DNA from: a bacterium ADurb.Bin243
Lineage (GTDB): Bacteria; Muiribacteriota; UBA9980
Direction: 5' to 3'
Length of the DNA: 64,000 nucleotides
Assembly: GCA_002069765.1 (NCBI GenBank)
Contig: MWBZ01000009.1
Location: 35,244-99,243, forward strand
Positions 42,278 through 51,399 of the stretch are shown piece by piece. The number at the start of each line of letters is the position of its first letter. Position 1 is the stretch's first letter. The position numbers and the translations under genes were made by a program. Below the pieces are notes generated by a model. That model was not told the origin of the DNA. It ran no database searches and worked only from the letters and a program-made list of their open reading frames with translations.

Positions 42278-43650
42278 TATCTGGCGGTCGTATAGTCGTA
42301 AGTTTTAAAGCTTTTTGATTTAGAGTTATATATTATGATGGAGTCGACTTTTTTCAAAGTTTCGTTTTTGCGAAGGTAAATAGTATTGTCTTTATTTTGA
42401 TTTTCTTTATAACGCGAATAAGAATAACGGTTTTTAACCGCGTCGGCGCCGCGGACGCAGAATGGATTTTTAAGATCGGAGTTGAATATATCGAGAAGTC
42501 TTGCGGCGATGTTTTTTGATTTGAAGATAACGCCGGCCTCGCGCGAATATAAAAATCCGCTTTTGGAAATATTAGCGCTTCCAACGTAAACGAGGTCTGA
42601 ATCTACGACGGCCGCTTTGGAATGCATCATGCCGCGGTTTTCGACGACGCCCATGGGCGCGAGGTTGAATAGATACACGTCGAAACTGTCTTGTATAAGC
42701 CTGTCTATGCCGTTGCGGGCGGATTGGTACAGGGGATTTTCGTCGAAGTAAGAGCGTTCCTCTATTATTATTTTAACTTCGACTCCGCGCGCTCTGGCAT
42801 TTTTGAGGCTTTCATAGATCCCGCCGAAATCGGAGTAATAATCGATTTCAAAAAATATTGATTTTTCGGCGCGGTCGAATAAATAAGAAAGCGTGGGCTG
42901 ATAGTTGGCTATATAAGGGTTGTTCAATACGCCGGGCGCGGCTTCGACGAGCAAAAAGTCCGAAGCGCGCGGCATGTAATTTTTATAATCCGGCGCGGGT
43001 TTGCCGTTTGAATCGAGAACGCCGGCTATGTCCCAGTCGAGTTCGAAGATTTTTTTCATATTAAAGGCGAAATCGGCGTCGTCGATGATGACGGCGGTTT
43101 CGCGGTTTTCGAAAAATCCCATAAAGCTGTAGTTGGTGCCGCCGACGACGGTGTATCTGTTATCGACGAGAATAGTTTTGCAATGGATCGAGCCGTAAAG
43201 GTAGCTGAACTTTTTAAGATCTAAAAAACGCACGTCTATATTGGAATATTTTGAGCTTAGTTCGACCGCGAGCGTTTTATCGGCGTGAAGAATATCGGCC
43301 AGAAGCAGTTTTATTTTAACGCCTCGTCCGGCGGCGTTTCTAATGGAATCGAGAAATTTAGAAGATACGCTTTTTTGAATATAATAAGTTTCGAATATTA
43401 TTTCTTCTTTAGCGGCGTCCATGAGCGAAGTGAAAGCTTCTTCGGAGTTCGCTTCCGCGGGCGAATTCAATTCGGGCGGAGTTGATTCGACTATGGTGAC
43501 GCGGCTGGAATCTATTTCTTTGAGGCCGTCGAGTACGCTCTGATGAAAAGGCGCGCCGAAAGAACCTGCCTGGAACAATAGAACATATAAAACCGACGCC
43601 AGCAATGCAGCTGAAAACTTAAAACGATTTTTACCGGATTTTTTAATCAT
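42277..43650 (-). CDS. Secreted phospholipase D-family protein
   Basis: The 457 residues have a signal peptide or membrane anchor (about 10-32) and two HKD motifs: HCKTILVDNRYTVVGGTN near residue 150 and HSKAAVVDSDLVYVGSANIS near 345, as in cardiolipin synthases, phosphatidyltransferases and PLD-type nucleases. The cardiolipin synthase N-terminal double membrane helix is missing, so a periplasmic phosphodiesterase is more likely. The second motif is followed by the characteristic SREAGVIF segment. GGGGGAAG precedes the ATG. It lies between a membrane MutS-like gene and the serine hydrolase. Confidence 0.85.
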   Translation of the reverse strand: MIKKSGKNRFKFSAALLASVLYVLLFQAGSFGAPFHQSVLDGLKEIDSSRVTIVESTPPELNSPAEANSEEAFTSLMDAAKEEIIFETYYIQKSVSSKFLDSIRNAAGRGVKIKLLLADILHADKTLAVELSSKYSNIDVRFLDLKKFSYLYGSIHCKTILVDNRYTVVGGTNYSFMGFFENRETAVIIDDADFAFNMKKIFELDWDIAGVLDSNGKPAPDYKNYMPRASDFLLVEAAPGVLNNPYIANYQPTLSYLFDRAEKSIFFEIDYYSDFGGIYESLKNARARGVEVKIIIEERSYFDENPLYQSARNGIDRLIQDSFDVYLFNLAPMGVVENRGMMHSKAAVVDSDLVYVGSANISKSGFLYSREAGVIFKSKNIAARLLDIFNSDLKNPFCVRGADAVKNRYSYSRYKENQNKDNTIYLRKNETLKKVDSIIIYNSKSKSFKTYDYTTAR

Positions 43651-43689
43651 AACGCTTCCCCCTGTATTTATATTTTATGACTTTTTTCT

Positions 43690-45618
43690 TTAGCTTAATT
43701 GCGCGGCCCTTTTATAAATTTCTTCAGGCAGGCCGCATTTCTGGGCAAGCTTGACCGCGTTAACGGCCGTCACCGGCCCTTTTATAAGCCTGTACGTAAA
43801 AAAGCTGTCGAGCCCTTCGATTTTTTCTTCGAAGTGATAGTTTTTGACCGCGGGCGCTTCGGGGCTGTCGCCGAGCGAGGTCAGCTCTTTGTCGTGCGTG
43901 GCCATAACGAATTTTCCGCCGCTCTTCTGAAAATATTCCAATGTGGCGCGGCACAGCGCGAGCCGTTCGCGGCTGTTGGTTCCGTGGAATAGTTCGTCGA
44001 AGATGGCGAATACGTTTTTTACGCTGTCGAGTTTATCGGTTACGGCTTTAACCCTGAGCAGTTCCGAATAAAAATGGCTTACGCCGGCTTTTATAGAATC
44101 GGTTATCCTGATATCGGTAAGAAGCACGAACGGAGTTAATTCCATTTTTTCCACGCGCGCCGGAGCGCCTATTTGAGAAAGGACTACGCTTATCGCGACC
44201 GACTTTAAAAAAGTGGATTTGCCCGACATATTAGAGCCCGTAATAATGGCGATGTCGAGATGTTCGTCAAAAACGATGCCGTTTTCGACGGCTTTATCGA
44301 ATTTTATCAGAGGATGTATGGCGCCGGATACTTTAAGCGTCTGCGGCCCGTCTGAAATGATTTCGGCGAAGTTATATTCCGGAAGGTCTATTTTAATATT
44401 GGCGAGGGAGGCGAGGGATTCGAATTCGCCAAGGGCCTTTATAAAAGCGATCAGTTCGTCTTTTATTTCGGAGGTTTTACGCTCGATGCGCTCGCAGAGC
44501 AAAAGTTCCGATAAAATGATGGCGTCGAGTATGACGGGCATGGGGATCAGCATAAAATCTGCTATTCTGGCTATAACTCCGAGTTTTTTATAAAAAGGCC
44601 TGCCGGTTTTTATATCGCCGGCGTTCGTCCGGCCGCCGAAAGCCGCGCTTAATTTTTTTAATATATCCGAATCGAAGCCCGAACGGTAAAACATCTCGCT
44701 TAAATTGGCAAAGGGCCTGGCAAAATAAGACATTGAAAGATAATTTTTTTTAACTGCGGCGCATTTTTCAAAAAATATAGCGATGATAGCGAAATTAAAG
44801 CAATAAACCAAAGCGAAAGCGTTGTAGTAACCCGCGGCAAGCGTGGCTATAGCCGAAACGGAAAGCGCGGCCAGAAGCGTTTTAAAAAAAACGTTATGCG
44901 GCAGAACGCGTGGTGAAGTGATTGCCGAAACGAATTCGCTGAAACGGCGGCCCCTTAAATGATAAAGCTCGAGCATGGCCGCGTCTATGAAATCGGCTGA
45001 ACCTGCGAGCTCCTTAACGGCGCATTGCCGGTTTTTAATGGCCTCTGCGTTCAACAGCGGCGTTTTTAAATAATTATAAAATTTCTTTATTCCGACGGAG
45101 GTCTGGGCGGTGTTATAAAGCGAAAACAGGTTGGCGTCGCCGCCGTAAAAATCCAGATCGTTGAGTATTTCGCCGCTTATTTCATAGGAATCGCCTTCTG
45201 AAGATTCCGTTGGGCCGCCCGCGAGGGCAGGATGATCGATAACTTCTTTGACGAAAAACTTTTCGGCGTCTTTATGCCCTTCGATATTTTCTTCGCATCT
45301 GGCTTTTCTTTCGCGGGCCAGTACAAGGCCCGCCCTGGTTTTTTTAAGTTTTTCGAATATTATGTTATGATAATATACTACTCCGGCAAAAGCGATAGCG
45401 GAATTTATTCCGACGAGTGCGCCTGTAAATTCGTCGTGATTTAAAAAAAGCCATATTGAAAATAATATGACGGAAAATATTACAAGCCTTAAATTAGAAA
45501 ATGTGAAATCGTTTTTTTCAAGCCTTTTAGTTTCGGCGGAAGCTTTTTCAATTTTTATCTGCAGGCCGTTTATAAGGCCTTGTTTTATTTTTATTATATC
45601 TTCCCGAAAAGAGGGCAT
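43690..45618 (-). CDS. Membrane-associated MutS-family ATPase
   Basis: The C-terminal 200 residues carry MutS ATPase domain V: ITGSNMSGKSTFLKS (Walker A near 460), VFAIFDELFHGTNSRERL (Walker B and signature) and MATHDKEL. The N-terminal half has no mismatch-recognition domain; instead it has hydrophobic pairs near residues 40-85 and 245-290 that look like membrane helices, as in a group of membrane MutS homologues of unknown role. ATG 45618 has the strong site AGGTGAG, and the predicted promoter (45672-45667) would start transcription after the alternative ATG at 45666. It is first in a three-gene unit with the PLD and serine hydrolase. Confidence 0.85.
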   Translation of the reverse strand: MPSFREDIIKIKQGLINGLQIKIEKASAETKRLEKNDFTFSNLRLVIFSVILFSIWLFLNHDEFTGALVGINSAIAFAGVVYYHNIIFEKLKKTRAGLVLARERKARCEENIEGHKDAEKFFVKEVIDHPALAGGPTESSEGDSYEISGEILNDLDFYGGDANLFSLYNTAQTSVGIKKFYNYLKTPLLNAEAIKNRQCAVKELAGSADFIDAAMLELYHLRGRRFSEFVSAITSPRVLPHNVFFKTLLAALSVSAIATLAAGYYNAFALVYCFNFAIIAIFFEKCAAVKKNYLSMSYFARPFANLSEMFYRSGFDSDILKKLSAAFGGRTNAGDIKTGRPFYKKLGVIARIADFMLIPMPVILDAIILSELLLCERIERKTSEIKDELIAFIKALGEFESLASLANIKIDLPEYNFAEIISDGPQTLKVSGAIHPLIKFDKAVENGIVFDEHLDIAIITGSNMSGKSTFLKSVAISVVLSQIGAPARVEKMELTPFVLLTDIRITDSIKAGVSHFYSELLRVKAVTDKLDSVKNVFAIFDELFHGTNSRERLALCRATLEYFQKSGGKFVMATHDKELTSLGDSPEAPAVKNYHFEEKIEGLDSFFTYRLIKGPVTAVNAVKLAQKCGLPEEIYKRAAQLS

Positions 45619-45666
45619 AAAACTCACCTTTCTCAAAAGGGCTTTCGCCTTTTTATTTTTATCCAT

Positions 45667-45672
45667 AGTATA
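45667..45672 (-). promoter_or_regulatory. Extended -10 TGA-TATACT upstream of the MutS-like gene
   Basis: On the minus strand TATACT (45672-45667) is preceded by TGA. There is no good -35. The predicted transcript start, near 45660, lies downstream of the in-frame ATG at 45666 and supports the ATG at 45618. Confidence 0.4.
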
Positions 45673-45722
45673 TCACAAAAATTTTAAATTATAATAAACT
45701 TTTATTATTTTTTATAATAAAC

Positions 45723-45751
45723 TTGAAAAATAATGAAAATTACTTTATAAT
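45723..45751 (+). promoter_or_regulatory. Promoter TTGAAA-N17-TATAAT
   Basis: TTGAAA (45723-45728), 17 bases, TATAAT (45746-45751), 44 bases before the YdjM-like ATG. It may also serve the nucleoside transporter genes that follow with short gaps. Confidence 0.75.
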
Positions 45752-45795
45752 TTATTCGTTGATTTAACAATTAAAAATGAAATAGAGGTAAGAAA

Positions 45796-47019
45796 ATGAA
45801 AGGCATAACCCATTTTTTAACAGGCGTAGCCACCGCTTCGTGTTTTCCGGTCGGAATGCAGTCGGTTTTTATGAATAAATCTTTCTTTTTACCTATAGGC
45901 GGCCTTTTTGGAATATCATGCGACACGCTCGATTTCCGTTTCGCCCGCTATTTCTGGAAACACGATCACGTTTTAAGGATTGACGAAAACAACCTCGATC
46001 CAAAGATAATAGCCGAAGGTTACGCTAAAGCCATCGACGAAGCTTTCGAGCAGAAAAAAACCGTCTATCTTAAAGTCGATATAATAAGGCTTTCGGGTAG
46101 TTTTTACAGAACCATCAATATATTCGTTGACGACAAAAGAAAAGAAATAACCGTCATGATAGGCTCAATCAAAACGATGAGCCATGTTATGGAGCGTCTC
46201 GACTATCTGCCGGACTACATGACCATGAAAAAATCCATCGAAGAGGTCGGCGCCGCCAAAACTCTTGAAAAACTTATCGATCATCTTCCTTCGGTTCCCG
46301 ACAGCAGGCCGTTAGAAAACCACTTTCATACGGCAAAATTCAAAGCCGATATTTTAAACACTTATTATCAGGACACCGAAGTCGGCATTTTTTCGGGCCC
46401 CGATTTCGCGTTCGAATTCGAAGACGACAAGGTCAGAATAGATTTCATTCCGTGGCACCGCCAGTGGTCGCACAGCCTCACGCTAGGGTTAATTATGGGC
46501 CCTCTGGGTTTTGCCATATACGCGGGATGGGCAGGACTTTTCGCCGGCAATTTAAAGGAGTTTTTTAACCCGCTGGCGATCAATGCATTTTTCATGGCGA
46601 TACTCGCGCTGTGGTCGCATATTTTGGTCGACCAGACCGGCCATCTCGGCTCGAATCTCTTTTATCCTTTCACTAAAAAGCGTTCCCAGGGCCTTGAATG
46701 GACTACTTCGGCCTCCGTTTTCCCTAATATTTTCGTAAACTACATATCCATAGCCACTATAATCTGGAATATCAACGCGTTCGCGCCGGTACCCGCTTTC
46801 ACTCTTCCATGGGCCGCATCTGTCGGCGGAGATTTTTCAAACGCCGGGTATTATCTTATTTCGCTCTTGAACTACGTAATATATTTCGTAGCCATACCGC
46901 TCGGCGCGCTTTATGCCATCACAAGACTTTACCAGATGCTTTATTACCATAAGCGCGCGAGCGAAACCAACGAATATTTCGACGTAGCGAGCATGTCCGG
47001 CGAATCGGGAGATATGTAA
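45796..47019 (+). CDS. YdjM-like metal-dependent hydrolase-type membrane protein with insert
   Basis: The ends match the YdjM/LexA-binding membrane hydrolase family: MKGITHFLTGVATAS and DTLDFRFARYF, then HRQWSHSLTLG and LWSHILVDQTGHLGSN with the conserved His/Asp residues, plus several membrane helices (about 235-285, 305-325, 345-365). The family is usually 170-250 residues; this protein has 407 because about 160 soluble residues (roughly 55-215) are inserted between the two metal motifs. Function is unproven even in the family. The good site AGAGGTAAG precedes the ATG. The ABC transporter follows 41 bases later. Confidence 0.75.
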   Translation: MKGITHFLTGVATASCFPVGMQSVFMNKSFFLPIGGLFGISCDTLDFRFARYFWKHDHVLRIDENNLDPKIIAEGYAKAIDEAFEQKKTVYLKVDIIRLSGSFYRTINIFVDDKRKEITVMIGSIKTMSHVMERLDYLPDYMTMKKSIEEVGAAKTLEKLIDHLPSVPDSRPLENHFHTAKFKADILNTYYQDTEVGIFSGPDFAFEFEDDKVRIDFIPWHRQWSHSLTLGLIMGPLGFAIYAGWAGLFAGNLKEFFNPLAINAFFMAILALWSHILVDQTGHLGSNLFYPFTKKRSQGLEWTTSASVFPNIFVNYISIATIIWNINAFAPVPAFTLPWAASVGGDFSNAGYYLISLLNYVIYFVAIPLGALYAITRLYQMLYYHKRASETNEYFDVASMSGESGDM

Positions 47020-47060
47020 GATCAGGATTTCTATAACAGTCATTTGTTTAAGGAGATAAA

Positions 47061-48623
47061 ATGTACGCCCTTTCAATGCGCGCCATATCTAAAAGTTTTA
47101 AAAAAGTCGTGGCGAACGATAATATAACTTTTTCGGTTAAAAAAAACACCATACACGGTCTGGTCGGCGAAAACGGCGCCGGAAAATCCACTCTTATGAA
47201 TATTCTTTACGGCCTGCTGGAACCTGACAGCGGAGAAATTTTCATAGACGAAAAGCAGGTAAGATTTGACGGCCCAAAAGACGCCATAGAAGCCGGAATC
47301 GGAATGGTCCACCAGCATTTCATGCTGGCCGGCCCGCTCACTGTAACCGAAAATATAATACTTGGCAGCGAGCCCGAGGGCGGGCTTTTTCTCGATTATA
47401 AAAAGGCGCGCTCTTTCGTGGTGGAATTGTCCGAGCGTTACGGGCTCAAAGTCGATCCCGACGCCAGAATAGATTCTATTTCCGTCGGCCTGGCGCAAAG
47501 GGTCGAAATTTTAAAAACGCTGTACCGCGGGGCCCGCATTATAGTTCTGGACGAGCCTACGGCCGTTCTTACCCCGCAGGAAGTCGGCGATCTGCTCAAG
47601 ATAATGGACAAGCTCAGAAAAGATGGCGTAACCATAGTGTTTATAAGCCATAAACTAAGGGAAGTCAAGCGCATAACCGATGAAATAACCGTCATACGCG
47701 CAGGAAAAACCATAGGCACCAGGGCGACCCGCGACGTGGACGAAAACGAAATAGCTAAGATGATGGTAGGGCGCGAAGTCTCTTTTAAAGTAGATAAAAA
47801 GCCCTGCGAACCCGGAGAAGTAAAAATATCCGTAAACGCTCTCGAAGCTTATAACGATAAAGGCCTGAAATGCCTCAAGAATCTATCGTTCCAGATCCGC
47901 CGCGGCGAGGTGTTCGCCATTGCGGGCGTCGAAGGAAACGGCCAGTCGGAGCTTTTAGACGTTCTTGGCGGCATGAGAAAGCCCTGCGGCGGCGCGATAA
48001 AGCTTTTCGATAATGACATGAAAGAAACTGATATCACGGGATTATCGCCGTATAAAATTTATGACAACCGCGTGGCTCATATTCCCGAAGACCGTCATAA
48101 AAGAGGGCTGCAGCTTAAATTCAATATAAAAGAAAACCTGGTAACAAGCCTTATTCATAAATGGCCTTTCGCCAACCCTCTCGGAATGATAAATTCCGGC
48201 GCGATAAATAAAAACGCAGCCGATAAAATAGGCGCGTTCGACATAAGGTGCGGCTCGGCCGAAATTAAAGCTCAAAACCTTTCCGGCGGCAACCAGCAGA
48301 AAATCGTTATCGCGCGGGAACTGTCGAAGCAGCCTGAATTTATTATAATAGCGCAGCCTACCCGCGGCGTGGACATAGGCGCGATAGAATTCATCCATAA
48401 AAAAATAATAGAGCTGCGCGACTCGGGAGTGGCTATTTTATTGATATCGGCGGAACTTTCAGAGATAATAAATCTTTCCGACCGCATCGGCGTAATATAC
48501 AACGGCGAGCTGTTAGAAGTGATGAACGCCGCGGACGCCAGCGAAGAAAAGCTGGGTCTGTTAATGGTCGGGATATCTAAAAATAAAACGGACGGCGGGA
48601 AAGTCAGTGATAAAAATGCTTAA
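47061..48623 (+). CDS. BMP-type nucleoside ABC transporter, dual ATPase subunit
   Basis: The 520 residues contain two ABC domains, as in NupA/YufO and sugar-importer ATPases. The first has GLVGENGAGKSTLMN, the Q-loop VHQHFMLAGPLTVTEN and VLDEPTAVLTPQE. The second has the degenerate AIAGVEGNGQSELL, the signature LSGGNQQKIVIAREL and IAQPTRGVDIGA. VHQHFML is typical of nucleoside importers in the BMP class. AAGGAG precedes the ATG. It overlaps the first permease by 17 bases and should work with both permeases and the BMP protein at 29203. Confidence 0.93.
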   Translation: MYALSMRAISKSFKKVVANDNITFSVKKNTIHGLVGENGAGKSTLMNILYGLLEPDSGEIFIDEKQVRFDGPKDAIEAGIGMVHQHFMLAGPLTVTENIILGSEPEGGLFLDYKKARSFVVELSERYGLKVDPDARIDSISVGLAQRVEILKTLYRGARIIVLDEPTAVLTPQEVGDLLKIMDKLRKDGVTIVFISHKLREVKRITDEITVIRAGKTIGTRATRDVDENEIAKMMVGREVSFKVDKKPCEPGEVKISVNALEAYNDKGLKCLKNLSFQIRRGEVFAIAGVEGNGQSELLDVLGGMRKPCGGAIKLFDNDMKETDITGLSPYKIYDNRVAHIPEDRHKRGLQLKFNIKENLVTSLIHKWPFANPLGMINSGAINKNAADKIGAFDIRCGSAEIKAQNLSGGNQQKIVIARELSKQPEFIIIAQPTRGVDIGAIEFIHKKIIELRDSGVAILLISAELSEIINLSDRIGVIYNGELLEVMNAADASEEKLGLLMVGISKNKTDGGKVSDKNA

Positions 48624-50310
48624 ATTTCCATATTATAAAAACGCAGGCGCGCGTCTTTCTTATGCGCTGAAAGCCATTATTATTTTAGCGCTGGCGGCGG
48701 CGCCGTTTTTATGTTTATTTATTCAGGCCCGGCCTTTATCCGCGCAGACGAACGCCGCGGGAAAGACCGTCATAACCGTCAAATCTAAAATATCGGCCGA
48801 AGGCGCCATGCATCGCGAAGTTATAACGCCGGGCGACGCTAAAACGGTCGAATTTTCCATAAGAGAATTTTTCGGAGAGAACCTGCGTCCGGGGACGGGC
48901 GAAAATTCGGTTCTGGAAGAAAAAATAGACAACGGACTCGTAAAATTATCTAAAAATTTCGAAGACGCCGAAGAATGCGCCGGAATATTGATGGTCGAAA
49001 AAGACTTCTACTTTACCGCCCGCCAGCAGATAAAACAGAGCATACCGCAATATTACGACCGTGAAATAATGGATTCGGTTATTGCGCGCTTTGAATTCGA
49101 GCTGCCCTCGCCCGTCATCAAGATACAGCGCGACAAGAAAAATCTTTCAAGGCAGTTCGGCTCTTTCACCGTTAACGAATTCGTGCTGAACGCCCAGTCT
49201 AATATGGACTTATTTTACCAGTTCAATAATATATGGCCGGTCAGTGCCGTTTTTATAATATTCGCGGCTATTTTCGCCGCCGCTAAATTCAGCCGCCGCC
49301 TCGATTTCATTCTTCTTCCGCTTTTAGCCATAGCTATAGCCTTTCTTTTCGCGGCGATAGTCATACTGGCCATCGGCGAATCGCCTTTCGCGGCGCTCGG
49401 CGCCATAGTGACGGGCGCGTTCGGTTCTAAAACGGCCGCGCTCAATCTTTTACTTTCGGCCACGCCGCTTATTTTCACGGGCCTCGCGGTCGCGTTCGCT
49501 TTTAACTGCGGATTGTTCAATATAGGCGGCGAGAGCCAGCTCATGATAGGCGCGTTCGCCGCCGCGGCGTTCGGCTATTATATCAACGTCAGCTCTTTCG
49601 TCCATGTGCCGCTGGTGATCCTTGCCGCCGTAATAAGCGCGGGGCTTTTCGCGGCGATCGCCGGATGGCTCAAAACGCGTTTCGATATACACGAGGTCAT
49701 AAGCACCATCATGTTAAATTACGCGGCTTACGCGCTGCTGGGATACCTCGTGCTGCTGCCGTGCTTCAAAGAAAACGGCCCGAACCCGCAGACCAAGCAA
49801 ATATTATCGAGCGCAGTCCTTGCGCCTTTCTTTCACAGGCATGCCCTTAATTACGGGCTTATAATAGCCATATTGGCCGCGCTGTTCATATGGCTCCTTC
49901 TTTATAAAACCACCACGGGCTTTAACATAAGGGCCGTCGGCCTTAACGCCGCCGCGGCCGAATACAGCGGCGTCAGCGTTTCTAAAATGATGATTTTCGC
50001 CATGTTCGTATCTGGCGCGCTGGCCGGCCTTGGCGGCGCGGAGCGCGTGATGGGCGTCTTTTCAAAATATAACAGCACGGCTTTCGTGGGATACGGTTTC
50101 GACGGCATAGCGGTGGCGCTTCTGGTGAACAATAATCCCATAGGTGTAATATTCAGCGCCCTTCTGTTCGGTTTCTTAAAGACCGGCGGCGCATTCATGA
50201 ACCGTGAAATAGGAATACCGGTCGAGCTGGTTATAATCATACAGGCCGTGATAATATTTTTCATGGCCGCCGACAGGATAGTGAAAAACATACTGAAGTT
50301 AAAAGATTAA
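48607..50310 (+). CDS. BMP-type nucleoside ABC permease 1 with extra extracytoplasmic domain
   Basis: The C-terminal 335 residues form a typical importer permease: ATPLIFTGLAVAFAFNCGLFNIGGESQLMIG, HEVISTIMLNYAA, GLNAAAAEYSGVS and SGALAGLGGAERVMG. The N-terminal 230 residues are not usual for the family: one membrane or signal helix (20-40), then about 165 extracytoplasmic residues (41-208), then another helix. The frame runs without break into the permease, so this looks like a real extension or fusion. It starts at GTG 48607 (GGGAA six bases upstream), overlapping the ATPase; ATG 48616 is an alternative. Confidence 0.88.
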   Translation: MIKMLKFPYYKNAGARLSYALKAIIILALAAAPFLCLFIQARPLSAQTNAAGKTVITVKSKISAEGAMHREVITPGDAKTVEFSIREFFGENLRPGTGENSVLEEKIDNGLVKLSKNFEDAEECAGILMVEKDFYFTARQQIKQSIPQYYDREIMDSVIARFEFELPSPVIKIQRDKKNLSRQFGSFTVNEFVLNAQSNMDLFYQFNNIWPVSAVFIIFAAIFAAAKFSRRLDFILLPLLAIAIAFLFAAIVILAIGESPFAALGAIVTGAFGSKTAALNLLLSATPLIFTGLAVAFAFNCGLFNIGGESQLMIGAFAAAAFGYYINVSSFVHVPLVILAAVISAGLFAAIAGWLKTRFDIHEVISTIMLNYAAYALLGYLVLLPCFKENGPNPQTKQILSSAVLAPFFHRHALNYGLIIAILAALFIWLLLYKTTTGFNIRAVGLNAAAAEYSGVSVSKMMIFAMFVSGALAGLGGAERVMGVFSKYNSTAFVGYGFDGIAVALLVNNNPIGVIFSALLFGFLKTGGAFMNREIGIPVELVIIIQAVIIFFMAADRIVKNILKLKD

Positions 50311-50331
50311 ATTAAAGTAAGGAATTATCAT

Positions 50332-51279
50332 ATGCAAGATTACGCGCTCAGAATTATAATATCCACGTTGTCAATGGCCGCGCCGTTATTCATAACCGGA
50401 ACTGGAGCGATTTTCAGCGAACGATGCGGAGTCATAAATATCGCGCTTGAAGCGATGATGCTCATCGGCGCTTTCTGCGGAGTAATAGGAGCCTACTACA
50501 CGGCGTCTCCGTGGATGGGCGTTCTGGCCGCAATCGCCGGGGCCGGGGTTTTTTCGGCGATCCACGCGCTTATATGCATCAAATATAAAGCCAATCAGGT
50601 GGTTTCCGGCGTCGCGCTTAATATGCTCGCTTCCGGCCTCACTGTTTTTCTGGTCGAAATAATATTCGGCATGAGGGGCACTTCGGAAAACGTGGTTACC
50701 ATACCTAATATCAATGCTATGATAGGGCTCGCTTCCGACTCTAAAAACACCCTGCTTTATAAAGCCCTCGATTTTTCGCCGCTTATTTTGATAGGCATAA
50801 TAATAGTTTTCATATCCAACGCGGTTTTATTTAAAACCGTTTTCGGCCTCAGGCTGCGCGCGGTGGGCGAACACGCCCAGGCCGCCGACACTCTCGGAAT
50901 CAACGTGTCTAAAATGAGATACGCAGGCGTCATTATTTCGGGCCTTCTCGCGGGGCTCGCGGGCGCTTTTTTATCCCTTTCGCTTTCAGGCAATTTCAGA
51001 AAAGACATGACCGCCGGCCGCGGATACATAGCCCTGGCCACCATGATAATCGGCAAATGGAAGCCCTTGAACGTATTCGCGGCCTCGTTGTTTTTCGGAT
51101 TCGCCCAGGCCGCCGAAACTTTCGTGACTTCCCTGGTTATTTTCGGATACGTGGTCCCTTCTCAGTTCATACAGATGCTTCCATATATTCTTACGCTGGT
51201 CATACTCGCCGGTTTTGTTGGAAAAGCTCTGCCGCCGCACGATCTAGGCAAACCCTATTCCAAGGAAGAAAAGCTTTAA
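50332..51279 (+). CDS. BMP-type nucleoside ABC permease 2
   Basis: A 315-residue integral membrane protein with about eight to ten hydrophobic segments. Family features are TGTGAIFSERCGVINIALEAMMLIG, KYKANQVVSGVALNMLASG, LRLRAVGEHAQAADTLGINVSKMRYAGVI and AGLAGAFLSLSLSG, as in NupC/YufQ-type subunits. AAGGA precedes the ATG, and the gene starts 21 bases after permease 1, in the same unit. It forms the translocation pore with permease 1. Confidence 0.93.
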   Translation: MQDYALRIIISTLSMAAPLFITGTGAIFSERCGVINIALEAMMLIGAFCGVIGAYYTASPWMGVLAAIAGAGVFSAIHALICIKYKANQVVSGVALNMLASGLTVFLVEIIFGMRGTSENVVTIPNINAMIGLASDSKNTLLYKALDFSPLILIGIIIVFISNAVLFKTVFGLRLRAVGEHAQAADTLGINVSKMRYAGVIISGLLAGLAGAFLSLSLSGNFRKDMTAGRGYIALATMIIGKWKPLNVFAASLFFGFAQAAETFVTSLVIFGYVVPSQFIQMLPYILTLVILAGFVGKALPPHDLGKPYSKEEKL

Positions 51280-51300
51280 AGGCTTATAAATAAAAAGATA

Positions 51301-51329
51301 TTGACAATCGTCCCGGTAATTGATAATAT
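51301..51329 (+). promoter_or_regulatory. Promoter TTGACA-N17-TAATAT
   Basis: TTGACA (51301-51306) and TAATAT (51324-51329), 17 bases apart; an overlapping GATAAT gives a 15-base spacing. It lies 70 bases before the hybrid kinase ATG. Confidence 0.6.
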
Positions 51330-51399
51330 GGCTTGAATAAATAATTAATTGATGTTCTCTGTTAATCATATGCGAATGCTTTAACGCGAGGTTGAAATT

